DNA from: Citrobacter sp. Res13-Sevr-PEB04-36 | GTDB lineage: Bacteria > Pseudomonadota > Gammaproteobacteria > Enterobacterales > Enterobacteriaceae | Length of the DNA stretch: 47,559 nucleotides | Direction of reading: 5' to 3' | NCBI RefSeq assembly: GCF_015672735.1 | Contig: NZ_JADABY010000009.1 | Coordinates: forward strand, 1-47,559 | Shown: piece by piece, positions 19,101-27,099 of the stretch | Layout: every line of letters starts with the position of its first letter | How positions within the stretch are numbered: the first letter of the stretch is position 1 | The notes under the pieces: generated by a model | What the model was told of the DNA's origin: nothing | What the model saw: only the letters and a program-made list of their open reading frames with translations | The model's database searches: none | Program-made: the position numbers and the translations under genes

Positions 19101-19700
19101 GTCGGCACCTTGCTGGGCAGCGAGTACCGTCCGGTAATTTCAGACCATGATGATGAGCTCATCAGCAAAGAGCAGACCTATGGGCGCTACCAGAAACCCG
19201 CCGACTACCTGCAAAGCTTTAATGAGTTTATCTCCACGCAAATCAACCAGTCCGCCGCTCTATCGGTGGTGATTAACCGTCCGCGTGACCTGACGCGTGA
19301 GCAGTTAAAAGAGATCCGCCTTTTGCTGGATGAAGCGGGCTACAGCGAGGCCAGCCTGCGTTCGGCGGTACGCACCCAGAGCTGCCAGGATATCGCCGCC
19401 ACCATCATCGGGCATATTCGCCAGGCCGCGCTCGGTGAACCGCTTATTCCGTTCGAAGAGCGCGTTAAGCTAGCGCTGGACAAAATCTATGCCCAGCATA
19501 GCTGGAGTAAAGTGCAGAAACGCTGGCTGGAGCGGCTGGCAAAACAGCTGGTGCATGAAGTGGTGCTGGATAAAAACTTCGTTAACCACCTGTTCTCCGC
19601 CGACGGCGGGACGAAGAAACTCAACAGCCTGCTGGACAACCAACTGGACACCATTCTCGACCAGATGAGCGATGCATTGTGGGCACCCAAATCCGCCTGA
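16179..19700 (+). CDS. hsdR: HsdR, type I restriction endonuclease subunit
   Basis: HsdR supplies ATP-driven translocation and cleavage to the type I restriction complex (two R, two M, one S). The 1173-residue product has an N-terminal DUF4145-like region (about 20-130) and a glutamine-rich coiled coil (about 150-245). The PD-(D/E)XK nuclease site is D315 with E329-A-K331. The superfamily 2 helicase core has Walker A ATGTGKT (477-483), the DEAH box (580-583), LTATP and a second RecA lobe (about 750-900). A C-terminal HsdM-binding region follows. The start is a TTG with AAGGAG 8 bases before it. The architecture fits the IA or ID family; all catalytic motifs are intact. Confidence 0.95.
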   Translation: MTTASPTQPTNFDFLAEYDPLLVQITATAERLFSSDPNTTLMKLRQFGEALAQNIAARLNISREDNPNQQELLYRLDRELQFDPAIRQLFHTLRIEGNKATHQFQTRHREAMDALKVARALAIWFHQTFGDAGSQFNPGPFVPPHDPSEQLNKSQSAIEQLKQTLLAANQKLESSEQLQTLLKQQKEEYEQLAHAMDIEAREQQQLLEISQQDLQTLQQNYEAKLTALQAQLAQQTQQAITAQRKEFGRKSSYARKYIITEELTRILIDQQLNEWGWLADTQEITWKKGSRPEKGVNKAIAEWPTFADDEHGRADYVLFCGLTPVATVEAKRKNENVAGKIPQAERYSKGFQFDASMTPAWSEEGRVKGWEDGVNSVYQIPFVFSCNGRPYIKQSAEHSGTWFRDVRSPDNTRYPLESFITPEGLMDRLHRSRAQAEARLHQEPFSYLGLRDYQVNAVKAVESALEQGSREALLAMATGTGKTRTIIGLIYRFLKAERFKRILFLVDRSALGEQAQDAFKEASLEQNQTLSQIYNVAELGDMAAEAETRVQVATVQSMVSRIYRSGTPPAVDTYDCIIIDEAHRGYTLDQEMTEGELSIRDNAQYLSSYRRVLDYFDAVKIGLTATPAKHTSEIFGHPVYIYSYREAVAEDWLIDHEPPVRYETQLSKYGIHFEAGDTVSAVDAETGEVDTSELEDELNFDVDAFNRKVITEDFNRVICEELAKEIDPSGDEKTLIFCATDAHADMVKRLLDDAMGAVNPDFNQAAIEKITGKSDQVSKLIKRFKNERYPSIGITVDLLTTGIDVPAITHLVFLRRVKSRILYEQMIGRATRRCDDIGKTVFWIHDPVDIYATLQDVNTMKPLVKNAGVSIEQLVEELSNDDVLETALNNPGDSPTETQADSLLNQLSQKIMRVLRKAEKKAEKRPEVRQKLNELEELWGVEPKQLHQHLHKLGPQQASAFLKQHRNLIRQLSDVGTLLGSEYRPVISDHDDELISKEQTYGRYQKPADYLQSFNEFISTQINQSAALSVVINRPRDLTREQLKEIRLLLDEAGYSEASLRSAVRTQSCQDIAATIIGHIRQAALGEPLIPFEERVKLALDKIYAQHSWSKVQKRWLERLAKQLVHEVVLDKNFVNHLFSADGGTKKLNSLLDNQLDTILDQMSDALWAPKSA

Positions 19701-19766
19701 TCGTGATACCCTTCCCCATCATTTTTTGACAGACAGGCCGGGTAACCGGCCTTAACCGGAATAGCT

Positions 19767-21386
19767 ATGAGTAACAACGAAATCGTTCAGAAACTCTGGA
19801 ATCTTTGTGACGTCCTGCGTGACGATGGCATCAACTACAGCGATTACGTCACCGAGCTGGTTTTACTATTGTTTATCAAGATGGTGCACGAGAACACCGA
19901 AGCGGAAACGCTGGATAAACACATCCTGCCAGAAGGGTGCCGCTGGAGCGATTTAAACAGCAAATCCGGTCTTAACCTGCTGAACGACTACAAACAAATT
20001 CTGCTGAAACTCTCTACCGGGAAAGACGCCGAAGGCAAACTGGTCCACGCCGACCCGCTGATCACCGCAATTTATGCCGACGCGCAAACGCGCCTGCGCG
20101 AGCCGCGCCACCTGGAGCAGCTGATCCGCTCGCTGGATCAGATCGACTGGTTTAGCGCGCAGAAAGACGGTCTGGGTGATCTGTATGAAGGGCTGCTGGA
20201 AAAGAACGCCGGTGAAACCAAGTCCGGTGCCGGGCAGTATTTTACCCCGCGGGCGCTGATCAACAGCATGGTGCGCTGCATTAAACCGCAGCCAGGCGAA
20301 GTGATTCAGGATCCTGCCGCCGGTACCGCGGGCTTCTTGATTGCCGCCGATCAGTACATCAAGGCCAACACCGACGATCTGTACGATCTGTCGGACAAAG
20401 AGCGCGTGTTCCAGAAGAACAAAGCCTTTATCGGCGTTGAGCTGGTGCCATCTACCCGGCGTCTGGCGCTGATGAACTGCCTGCTTCACGGCATGGAAGG
20501 CGATGAAAAAGGCGTGGTGCATCAGGGCAACGCGCTGGGTATGGCCGGGCAGTCGCTGACAAAAGCCGATATCATTTTAGCCAACCCACCGTTTGGTACC
20601 TCTAAAGGCGGGGAAGCCAGTATTACCCGCGACGACCTGACCTACAGCACCAGCAATAAACAGCTGGCCTTTTTGCAGCATATTTACCGCAACCTGAAGC
20701 CGGGCGGTCGTGCCGCCGTTGTGCTGCCTGATAACGTGCTGTTTGAAGCAGGCGTAGGTGCCGACGTTCGCCGCGACCTGATGAATAAATGCAATCTGCA
20801 CACCATTCTGCGTTTGCCGACCGGGATCTTCTACGCGCAGGGCGTGAAAACCAACGTGCTGTTTTTCACCAAAGGCACCAACGCCGATAAATACCAGGAA
20901 GAGAACTGCACCGAAAACGTCTGGGTGTATGACCTGCGTACCAATATGCCGAGCTTCGGCAAGCGCACACCGTTTACCGAGCAGCATCTCAAGCCGTTTG
21001 AAGAGGTATTTGGCGACGATCCGCACGGCAACAGCCCACGCACTGAAGGCGAGTGGAGCTTTAACGCCAGCAAGATTGACGTGGCCGACAGTGCAGAGAA
21101 CCAGAACACCGAGCAGCACCTGACCACCAGCCGCTGGCGCTGCTTCAGCCGCGAGTGGATCCGCAGCGCCAAATCCGATTCGCTGGATATTTCCTGGCTG
21201 AAGGATAAAGACAGCATCGACGCCGACAGCCTGCCGGAGCCGGATGTGCTGGCGGCAGAAGCGATGGGCGAGCTGGTTCAGGCTCTGGGCGAGCTGGACT
21301 CGCTGATGCGTGAGCTTGGCGCGGGCGAAGAGGCGGATGCACAGCGGACGTTGCTGAGTGAAGCGTTTGGTGAGGTGAAGGCATGA
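19767..21386 (+). CDS. hsdM: HsdM, type I adenine-N6 methyltransferase subunit
   Basis: HsdM methylates adenine within the target set by HsdS, using S-adenosylmethionine, and is needed for restriction too. The 539-residue product has an HsdM N-terminal helical domain (about 5-130). The SAM-binding motif is DPAAGTAGF (182-190), the catalytic motif IV is NPPF (273-276), and the C-terminal region binds HsdS. Its C-terminal half recalls EcoKI HsdM closely, for example in VKTNVLFFTKGT and TNMPSFGKRTPFT. The gene follows hsdR after 66 bases and overlaps hsdS by four bases (ATGA), so M and S are translationally coupled. Confidence 0.97.
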   Translation: MSNNEIVQKLWNLCDVLRDDGINYSDYVTELVLLLFIKMVHENTEAETLDKHILPEGCRWSDLNSKSGLNLLNDYKQILLKLSTGKDAEGKLVHADPLITAIYADAQTRLREPRHLEQLIRSLDQIDWFSAQKDGLGDLYEGLLEKNAGETKSGAGQYFTPRALINSMVRCIKPQPGEVIQDPAAGTAGFLIAADQYIKANTDDLYDLSDKERVFQKNKAFIGVELVPSTRRLALMNCLLHGMEGDEKGVVHQGNALGMAGQSLTKADIILANPPFGTSKGGEASITRDDLTYSTSNKQLAFLQHIYRNLKPGGRAAVVLPDNVLFEAGVGADVRRDLMNKCNLHTILRLPTGIFYAQGVKTNVLFFTKGTNADKYQEENCTENVWVYDLRTNMPSFGKRTPFTEQHLKPFEEVFGDDPHGNSPRTEGEWSFNASKIDVADSAENQNTEQHLTTSRWRCFSREWIRSAKSDSLDISWLKDKDSIDADSLPEPDVLAAEAMGELVQALGELDSLMRELGAGEEADAQRTLLSEAFGEVKA

Positions 21387-22798
21387 GTGGGGGCAAATTG
21401 CCGGAGGGGTGGGTAAAAACCACAATCGGGGTAATATGTGAAGTAAAAGGTGGAAAAAGGCTTCCAAAAGGTAAAGCTTTACTTAATACCGAAACAGAAC
21501 ATCCATATATTAGAGTTACTGACTTCGAAAATGGAAGTGTAAATCTTTCCACGATTAAGTATTTAGATTCCGATACTTATTCTGCTATCAGCAATTACAC
21601 CATAAGTAAAAACGATCTATATATTAGTATTGCAGGCACAATTGGACTCATAGGTGAAATCCCGGAACAACTTGACAATGCTAATTTAACTGAAAATGCA
21701 GCAAAACTGTGCTCTATTTTAGGCACCGATAAAAAATATTTAAAATACGTTCTATCATCTAATAAAATTATAGAACAATTTGATGATAAAACAACATCTA
21801 GTGGTCAACCAAAGCTTGCTTTATTTAGAATTAGAGATTGTGAGTTCCCTTATGCTTCCATTAATGAACAAAAAATCATCGCCGAAAAACTCGATACGCT
21901 GCTGGCGCAGGTAGACAACACCAAAGCACGTCTTGAGCAAATCCCACAAATCCTGAAACGTTTTCGTCAGGCGGTACTTGCTGCGGCAGTTACTGGCCGA
22001 TTGACTAAAGAAAATAACGATTACACAAAAAAGACAATTGAATTAGATAACTATAAAATCTCTATTCCAAAAAAATGGACCGAAACAATTCTAAATAATG
22101 TCATCAATACACAAAGACCGTTGTGTTATGGAGTAGTACAGCCTGGAGATGACATTAATGACGGTATCGAATTAATTCGTGTATGTGATATCAATGATGG
22201 TGAGGTGGATCTAAATCATCTTCGTAAGATTTCAAAAGAAATAGACATACAATATAAGCGTTCAAAAGTACAAAAGAATGATATTCTTGTAACAATTGTT
22301 GGAGCTATCGGTAGAATAGGCATTGTCAGAGAAGATATAAATGTCAATATCGCTCGTGCTGTTGCCAGAGTATCTCCTGAATGTAAGCTGATTAAACCTA
22401 TGTTTCTCCATATATGGTTAAGTTCACCGGTTATGCAAACATGGTTAGTTCAATCCTCCAAGGAGGTTGCCAGAAAGACATTAAATTTAAAAGATCTTAA
22501 AGAAGCATTTGTCCCCTTACCTTCTATAGAAGAACAAGCCGAAATCGTCCGCCGCGTCGAACAACTCTTCGCCTACACCGATACCATTGAAAAACAGGTT
22601 AACAGCGCCCTGACCCGCGTCAATAACCTCACCCAGTCGATCCTGGCGAAGGCGTTTCGCGGCGAGCTTACCGCCCAGTGGCGTGCTGAAAACCCAAGTC
22701 TTATCAGCGGTGAAAACAGCGCTGCCGCCCTGCTGGAAAAAATCAAGGCCGAACGCGCCGCCAGCGGGGGTAACAAAACCTCGCGTAAAAAATCCTGA
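21383..22798 (+). CDS. hsdS: HsdS, type I specificity subunit
   Basis: HsdS recognises the bipartite DNA target and tethers two HsdM and two HsdR subunits. The 471 residues divide into target recognition domain 1 (about 1-160), a central conserved spacer (about 161-210, with EQKIIAEKLDTLLAQVDNTK), target recognition domain 2 (about 211-375) and a C-terminal conserved region (about 376-471). The last begins SIEEQAEIVRRVEQLF and repeats the spacer pattern. The two recognition domains are visibly AT-rich, while the conserved segments have the GC content of hsdM. This mosaic is typical of domain shuffling. The target sequence cannot be read from the protein. Confidence 0.95.
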   Translation: MSGGKLPEGWVKTTIGVICEVKGGKRLPKGKALLNTETEHPYIRVTDFENGSVNLSTIKYLDSDTYSAISNYTISKNDLYISIAGTIGLIGEIPEQLDNANLTENAAKLCSILGTDKKYLKYVLSSNKIIEQFDDKTTSSGQPKLALFRIRDCEFPYASINEQKIIAEKLDTLLAQVDNTKARLEQIPQILKRFRQAVLAAAVTGRLTKENNDYTKKTIELDNYKISIPKKWTETILNNVINTQRPLCYGVVQPGDDINDGIELIRVCDINDGEVDLNHLRKISKEIDIQYKRSKVQKNDILVTIVGAIGRIGIVREDINVNIARAVARVSPECKLIKPMFLHIWLSSPVMQTWLVQSSKEVARKTLNLKDLKEAFVPLPSIEEQAEIVRRVEQLFAYTDTIEKQVNSALTRVNNLTQSILAKAFRGELTAQWRAENPSLISGENSAAALLEKIKAERAASGGNKTSRKKS

Positions 22799-22809
22799 TC
22801 GTTATTTTC

Positions 22810-22836
22810 AAGCGCACCTGAACCGTGCGCTTTCTT
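22810..22836 (+). terminator. Intrinsic terminator of the hsd operon
   Basis: AAGCGCAC and GTGCGCTT form an 8-bp perfect stem with a 7-base loop, followed by TTCTTAT, starting 12 bases after the hsdS stop. It is a good rho-independent terminator for hsdS and separates it from the ERIC element and symE. Confidence 0.8.
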
Positions 22837-22960
22837 ATACTTCATCCTTCAAGTTGCCTCGGCGTTGGCTGCGTTCGCTCACCCCAGCCACGTATTTATA
22901 TACGCTCCTGGAGACTCGTTATCTTGCCGCCTTGATGCAACTCGAATGATTTTGTGTATA
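22836..22960. repeat. ERIC (IRU) element, copy 1
   Basis: This 125-base element begins TATAC and ends GTATA and is largely palindromic. It contains the conserved core GCTCACCCCAGCCAC and, further on, CTTGCCGCCTT and GCAACTCGAAT. These match the enterobacterial repetitive intergenic consensus, including the classic ERIC primer regions, and a second copy is at 34711-34837. It lies between hsdS and symE. Confidence 0.92.
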
Positions 22961-23053
22961 TTATTTTTCGTAACCATAACCATCAAAAATATATCCAGTT
23001 TCTTCCTGAACATTCCCATTACAGTCTATTTTCAGCTGGACTTTCCTTCTATT

Positions 23054-23073
23054 CCCTGATGATATGCACAGGT
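23054..23073. promoter_or_regulatory. LexA box upstream of symE
   Basis: CTG at 23056-23058 and CAG at 23069-23071 are separated by exactly ten bases (ATGATATGCA), with GGTA continuing the right half. This fits the SOS box pattern CTG-N10-CAG. It lies about 80 bases before symE, a known SOS-induced gene in E. coli. The left flank (TCC rather than TA) is imperfect. Confidence 0.65.
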
Positions 23074-23077
23074 ATTT

Positions 23078-23154
23078 TTCGCAAGACGCCCGTGCTGCAA
23101 CACGAGCGCCCCGCTAATCACAATCACTATTTAACGAGAATAGCCATTATGACT
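23078..23154 (-). ncRNA. symR: SymR antisense RNA
   Basis: On the strand opposite the symE leader, the sequence from about 23154 down to 23078 matches E. coli SymR (77 nt) as I remember it. The 5' end is AGTCATAATGGCTATTCTCG, then AATAGTGATTGTGATTAGCG, then a GC-rich hairpin (CGCTCGTG with CACGGGCG). SymR pairs with the symE mRNA over its start codon and blocks translation, keeping the toxin low until SOS induction. The ends are approximate, and the 3' T-run is poor. Confidence 0.7.
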
Positions 23155-23493
23155 ACCCCGCATTCTATTGCAGAATTCACCGATCCAGAAGTCCCCCCGG
23201 CAAATAACCGTCTGGGTACCGTCAGCTATGCGAGCCGTTACCCGGATTACACGCATGTCCCGGCGATTATAATGAAAGGCCAGTGGCTGGAAACCGCCGG
23301 TTTTACCACCGGCACCCCATTTGATATCAAAGTGATGCCCGGCTGCATTGTATTAACGGCAAAGCTGCCGGAGCCGGAAGAACCGGCGTTATTGCAGTCG
23401 TTGCGTCGGGTGTGCAAGCTGTCCGCGCGTAAGCAGCGTCAGGTGCAGGAGTTTATCGACGTGATTTCGGCAAAACCTCTCAGGCAAAAATAA
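23149..23493 (+). CDS. symE: SymE, SOS-induced type I toxin
   Basis: SymE is the toxin of the SymE/SymR type I toxin-antitoxin pair; it has an AbrB-like fold and is reported to act on RNA or nucleoid structure when overproduced. The 114-residue product matches E. coli Sym[19 protein letters not shown] near the N-terminus, then [19 protein letters not shown] and GCIVLTA. The basic C-terminal part (about 80-110) includes [15 protein letters not shown]. An upstream open extension reaches 22954, but the start at 23149 fits the family and the SymR pairing site. The position beside hsdS is conserved in E. coli. Confidence 0.92.
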   Translation: MTTPHSIAEFTDPEVPPANNRLGTVSYASRYPDYTHVPAIIMKGQWLETAGFTTGTPFDIKVMPGCIVLTAKLPEPEEPALLQSLRRVCKLSARKQRQVQEFIDVISAKPLRQK

Positions 23494-23502
23494 TCTCCCT
23501 GA

Positions 23503-23583
23503 TGCCCGGTGGCGCTGCGCTTACCGGGCCTACAAAGCTCTCTCCCGTAGGCCGGATAAGGCGGTTACGCCGCCATCCGGCAC
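23503..23583. repeat. BIME (two REP units) after symE
   Basis: Two REP units face each other: TGCCCGGTGGCG to ACCGGGCCTACA (23503-23534) and GTAGGCCGGATAAGG to CCATCCGGCA (23547-23583). It lies between the converging symE and yjiS genes. Confidence 0.9.
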
Positions 23584-23610
23584 TGACAGCCTCTGTCGAT
23601 GAAAGAACAA

Positions 23611-23775
23611 TTACTCCACCTGATCGCGCCGCAACCCGACATCCTTTAGCCGCTCATCGCTCATCTGTCGCAATACACGCCGCGTTTGCGCCCGCAGATA
23701 CCCGCGTTTAATCGCCCTCCACACCTGCACCAAACCAATAAATGGCTGCTTTGCTCTGTTCTCATGAAATTCCAT
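23611..23775 (-). CDS. yjiS: YjiS, small DUF1127 protein
   Basis: This 54-residue, strongly basic protein belongs to the DUF1127 (YjiS-like) family. Its C-terminal half holds the family signature, with RVLRQMSDERLKDVGLRRDQ at about residues 32-51. DUF1127 proteins elsewhere have been linked to RNA binding and phosphate or stress responses; the role here is unknown. I chose the ATG at 23775 (MEFHENR), which matches E. coli YjiS and has GGGAGG 5-10 bases upstream. The frame continues open upstream to 23829. It converges with symE across a BIME. Confidence 0.9.
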   Translation of the reverse strand: MEFHENRAKQPFIGLVQVWRAIKRGYLRAQTRRVLRQMSDERLKDVGLRRDQVE

Positions 23776-23950
23776 ACCCGCCTCCCGTCTTATCAGAGAC
23801 GTTATCTTCGCGGATTCAGGGATATACATTACAGACTCACAAAGTACTTTTATTTAACATACAGATTGGTTAAAAATGATTCTGCATTCCATTTATTCCA
23901 CCATTCTGTACTGGTTTTTTAATCTGTATGGCACCCATGAGGGATACAGC

Positions 23951-25363
23951 ATGACGCGTTACCAACATCTGGCCAATCTGCTGGCCGAACGCATTGAGCA
24001 GGGACTGTATCGCCATGGCGAAAAGCTGCCGTCGGTGCGCAGCCTGAGTCAGGAACATGGGGTCAGCATCAGCACCGTGCAACAGGCGTATCAGACGCTG
24101 GAACAGCGGCAGCTGATCACCCCACAGCCGCGATCCGGCTATTTTGTTGCGCCGCAAAAAGCGCAGCCGCCGGTGCCGCCAATGTCGCGCCCGGTACAGC
24201 GTCCGGTGGAGATAACCCAGTGGGATCAGGTGCTGGATATGCTGGCAGGCCACGCAGACACATCAATCGTCCCTTTCAGCAGCGGCGTTCCCGATATCAA
24301 TCAACCCAGCCTGAAACCGCTGTGGCGCGAGCTAAGTCGCGTGGCGCAGCATAATCTGCGCGCGGTACTGGGTTACGACGAGCTGCCCGGCTGTCGGGAA
24401 CTGCGCCAACAGATAGCCCGGCTGATGCTGGACGGCGGTTCGGTGGTCAGTGCGGACGATATAGTAATCACCAACGGCAGCCAGAGCGGAATGTCGCTGG
24501 CGCTGCTGACGGTCTGCCAGCGCGGCGATATCGTCGCCGTGGAATCCCCCGCCTATTACGGCACAATGCAGCTGCTACGAGGTCTCGGTATCAAAGTCAT
24601 TGAGATCCCAACCGATCCGGATACCGGGATCAGTATTGAAGCTCTGGAACTGGCACTGGATCAGTGGCCGATTAAAGGGGTGATCCTGGTCCCCAACTGC
24701 AATAATCCCCTCGGATTTATTATGCCGGATGCGCGCAAGCGGGCGGTACTCACCCTCGCCCAGCGTCACGACATTGTGATTTTCGAAGATGATGTGTATG
24801 GCGAACTGGCTACAGAGTATCCACGCCCGCGCACGATCCACTCCTGGGATATCGACGGTCGGGTGTTGCTATGCAGTTCGTTTACCAAATCCGTGGCACC
24901 GGGTCTGCGCGTGGGTTGGGTCATTCCTGGCCGCTACCATGACAAACTGCTGCACATGAAATACGCCGTCATCGGCACCAACGTTCCCGCTACGCAGCTG
25001 GCGGCGGCAACCTTTGTACGCGAGGGTCATTATCATCGCCATGTCCGTCGTATGCGCCAGATCTATCAGCGAAATATGGAGATCTACACCTGCTGGGTAC
25101 GGGAATACTTCCCCTGTGAGATCTGCGTCACCCGACCAAAAGGCGGCTTTATGCTGTGGGTTGAATTGCCGCCGCAGGTCGACATGGTCTGCGTCGCCAA
25201 ACAGCTTTGCCGCCTGAAAATCCAGGTTGCACCAGGTTCGCTGTTCTCGGCGTCAGGAAAGTATCGCAACTGCGTACGCATCAACTGCGCACTGCCACCA
25301 GACGAAAAGCACCGGGAAGTGATGCAGAAACTCGGAGAGGCGGTGATGATCGCGATAGAGTAA
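23951..25363 (+). CDS. yjiR: YjiR, MocR-type regulator (GntR helix-turn-helix plus aminotransferase fold)
   Basis: MocR proteins are PLP-binding regulators that fuse a GntR winged helix to a fold I aminotransferase domain. In this 470-residue protein the DNA-binding part is about 1-70 (LPSVRSLSQEHGVSISTVQQ). The aminotransferase-like part runs from about 110 to the end, with the expected PLP lysine at K313 in SSFTKSVAPGLRVGW and the block NCNNPLG. The length equals E. coli YjiR. An open frame extends 25 codons upstream, but the ATG at 23951 matches the family. Its target genes are unknown; MocR proteins often control adjacent or divergent genes. Confidence 0.93.
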   Translation: MTRYQHLANLLAERIEQGLYRHGEKLPSVRSLSQEHGVSISTVQQAYQTLEQRQLITPQPRSGYFVAPQKAQPPVPPMSRPVQRPVEITQWDQVLDMLAGHADTSIVPFSSGVPDINQPSLKPLWRELSRVAQHNLRAVLGYDELPGCRELRQQIARLMLDGGSVVSADDIVITNGSQSGMSLALLTVCQRGDIVAVESPAYYGTMQLLRGLGIKVIEIPTDPDTGISIEALELALDQWPIKGVILVPNCNNPLGFIMPDARKRAVLTLAQRHDIVIFEDDVYGELATEYPRPRTIHSWDIDGRVLLCSSFTKSVAPGLRVGWVIPGRYHDKLLHMKYAVIGTNVPATQLAAATFVREGHYHRHVRRMRQIYQRNMEIYTCWVREYFPCEICVTRPKGGFMLWVELPPQVDMVCVAKQLCRLKIQVAPGSLFSASGKYRNCVRINCALPPDEKHREVMQKLGEAVMIAIE

Positions 25364-25389
25364 ATCGGCACACCCGGCTTCGCCTCTTT

Positions 25390-25482
25390 CTAATGGCTTA
25401 AACCCTGGATATCCTCAGCGGACAGTCGGGTAATTTTTTGTACCGTACTAATATCAATACCGTCTGTCTGCGTATTAACTCG
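25390..25482 (-). pseudogene. Relic of an rpn (YjiP/RpnD-like) recombination-promoting nuclease gene
   Basis: On the minus strand, 30 codons followed by a TAG read as a coherent protein C-terminus (start TQTDGIDISTVQKITRLSAE, ending GLSH). This resembles the typical tail of Rpn/PDDEXK transposase-like proteins, where a motif of the form G-x-x-x-x-x-V-x-x-x-T-x-L-S-x-E-x-I recurs. Upstream the frame closes at once. In E. coli K-12, rpnD lies at exactly this place, between yjiR and mdtM and opposite to them, as here. I take this as a decayed remnant. The rest of the 413-base gap before mdtM shows no gene. Confidence 0.5.
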
Positions 25483-25776
25483 CTAAACTCGTTTAATTAA
25501 TATCCAATCCGCATTACACTGCGGATGGTTATTCCCCGTTCAACTTACTCTTCCTGAGGTGCGATGTGCTGATTGTTACCTGTAATCGTTACGTTTTCTG
25601 ACCTGAGTCAGAGAGGCGTATTTCCTGTTTGCGTTTCACGCAGGCAGCGTTTTTGATTACATGAAATTCAGTACATCTGCAGTCTGTTTTTTTCTGGCTC
25701 CAGCCTGACGTCTGTAAGCCGGTATTGAATTTCGCTTTTCCCGTTGAGGGTTTTCTCCCGACAAGGAGCGGTTTTT

Positions 25777-27018
25777 ATGCAACGGATTTTCGCGTTTTTC
25801 TCGCAACGTGCCACCACGCTGTTTTTCCCCATCGCGCTGATTCTGTACGACTTCGCAGCCTATCTGTCGACGGATCTGATCCAACCCGGCATCATTAATG
25901 TGGTGCGAGATTTCAACGCCGATGTCAGCCTGGCACCGGCTGCGGTCAGCCTGTATCTGGCGGGTGGGATGGCGTTACAGTGGTTATTAGGGCCACTTTC
26001 TGACCGAATTGGTCGCCGACCGGTGCTGATTACCGGCGCGCTTATCTTCACCCTTGCCTGCGCAGCCACGCTGTTTACCACCTCGATGACGCAGTTTCTC
26101 ATTGCGCGTGTTGTGCAGGGCACCAGCATCTGCTTTATCGCCACCGTCGGCTACGTCACGGTGCAGGAGGCATTTGGCCAGACAAAGGCCATCAAGCTGA
26201 TGGCCATCATCACCTCCATTGTGCTGGTTGCACCAGTCATTGGCCCGCTCTCAGGGGCGGCGCTAATGCACTTTGTCCACTGGAAGGTTCTGTTTGCCAT
26301 TATTGCCGCCATGGGCCTGCTCGCCTTTATTGGCCTGCTGCTGGCGATGCCGGAAACGGTGCAGCGCGGCACGGTGCCGTTCAGCGCACGCGGCGTACTG
26401 CGGGATTTTCGCGATGTTTTCCGCAACCGTGTGTTCTTATTCGGGGCCGCCACGCTGTCGCTGAGCTACATCCCGATGATGAGTTGGGTAGCGGTATCGC
26501 CGGTGATCCTCATTGATGCAGGCGGCATGACCACCTCGCAGTTTGCCTGGGCGCAGGCTCCGGTATTTAGCGCCGTGATCGTCGCCAATATGGTGGTGGT
26601 GCGATTTGTGAAGGACCCGACAAGGCCGCGCTTTATCTGGCGGGCGGCACCTGTCCAATTGAGCGGGCTGGCGATACTGATTGGCGGCAATTTACTCTGG
26701 CCGCACGTCTGGCTGTGGTCGGTGCTGGGCACCAGTCTGTATGCATTTGGTATCGGGATGATTTTCCCGACGCTGTTCCGTTTTACGCTGTTTTCCAACA
26801 ACCTGCCGAAGGGCACGGTCTCCGCGTCACTGAATATGGTGATCCTGACGGTAATGGCGGTTTCTGTCGAAATTGGGCGCTGGCTGTGGTTTAACGGCGG
26901 CAGGATTTCGTTTCACCTGTTGGCGGTTGTCGCAGGTATTGTCGTGGTATTCACGCTCGCCGGATTGTTGAAGCGGGTACGTCAGCACGAGGCCACGACG
27001 TTAGCCACGGAAAACTAA
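25777..27018 (+). CDS. mdtM: MdtM, multidrug and alkali-tolerance antiporter (MFS)
   Basis: MdtM (YjiO) is a 12-segment drug:H+ antiporter of the major facilitator superfamily that also exchanges Na+/K+ for protons at alkaline pH and exports bile salts in E. coli. The 413-residue product matches it closely. The loop 2-3 signature is [17 protein letters not shown] at about 75-91. The motif C region [16 protein letters not shown] is characteristic of drug:H+ antiporters. I chose the ATG at 25777 over an upstream start because AAGGAG lies 8 bases before it and the family N-terminus begins here. Confidence 0.94.
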   Translation: MQRIFAFFSQRATTLFFPIALILYDFAAYLSTDLIQPGIINVVRDFNADVSLAPAAVSLYLAGGMALQWLLGPLSDRIGRRPVLITGALIFTLACAATLFTTSMTQFLIARVVQGTSICFIATVGYVTVQEAFGQTKAIKLMAIITSIVLVAPVIGPLSGAALMHFVHWKVLFAIIAAMGLLAFIGLLLAMPETVQRGTVPFSARGVLRDFRDVFRNRVFLFGAATLSLSYIPMMSWVAVSPVILIDAGGMTTSQFAWAQAPVFSAVIVANMVVVRFVKDPTRPRFIWRAAPVQLSGLAILIGGNLLWPHVWLWSVLGTSLYAFGIGMIFPTLFRFTLFSNNLPKGTVSASLNMVILTVMAVSVEIGRWLWFNGGRISFHLLAVVAGIVVVFTLAGLLKRVRQHEATTLATEN

Positions 27019-27050
27019 CCTGCCATGCTTATTCGGCTTACGACATCGTG

Positions 27051-27085
27051 GTAGGCCGGATAAGGTGCTGGCACCGCATCCGGCA
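27051..27085. repeat. REP unit after mdtM
   Basis: GTAGGCCGGATAAGG and CCGCATCCGGCA form a single REP element between the converging ends of mdtM and the beta-lyase-like gene. Confidence 0.85.
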
Positions 27086-27099
27086 TTTATCACATCACA

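Noticed and set aside
16179-22798. A phage or integrative element carrying the hsd genes
   Set aside because: No integrase, tRNA target or flanking direct repeats are visible, and hsd at this locus is the ancestral arrangement in E. coli relatives.
22954-23148. A 65-residue N-terminal extension of SymE
   Set aside because: The extension starts inside the ERIC element and has no similarity to the family; the SymR pairing region and family N-terminus place the start at 23149.
15879-27085. A CRISPR array suggested by the repeated palindromes
   Set aside because: The repeats are REP/BIME and ERIC units scattered between genes, with no regular repeat-spacer array and no cas genes.
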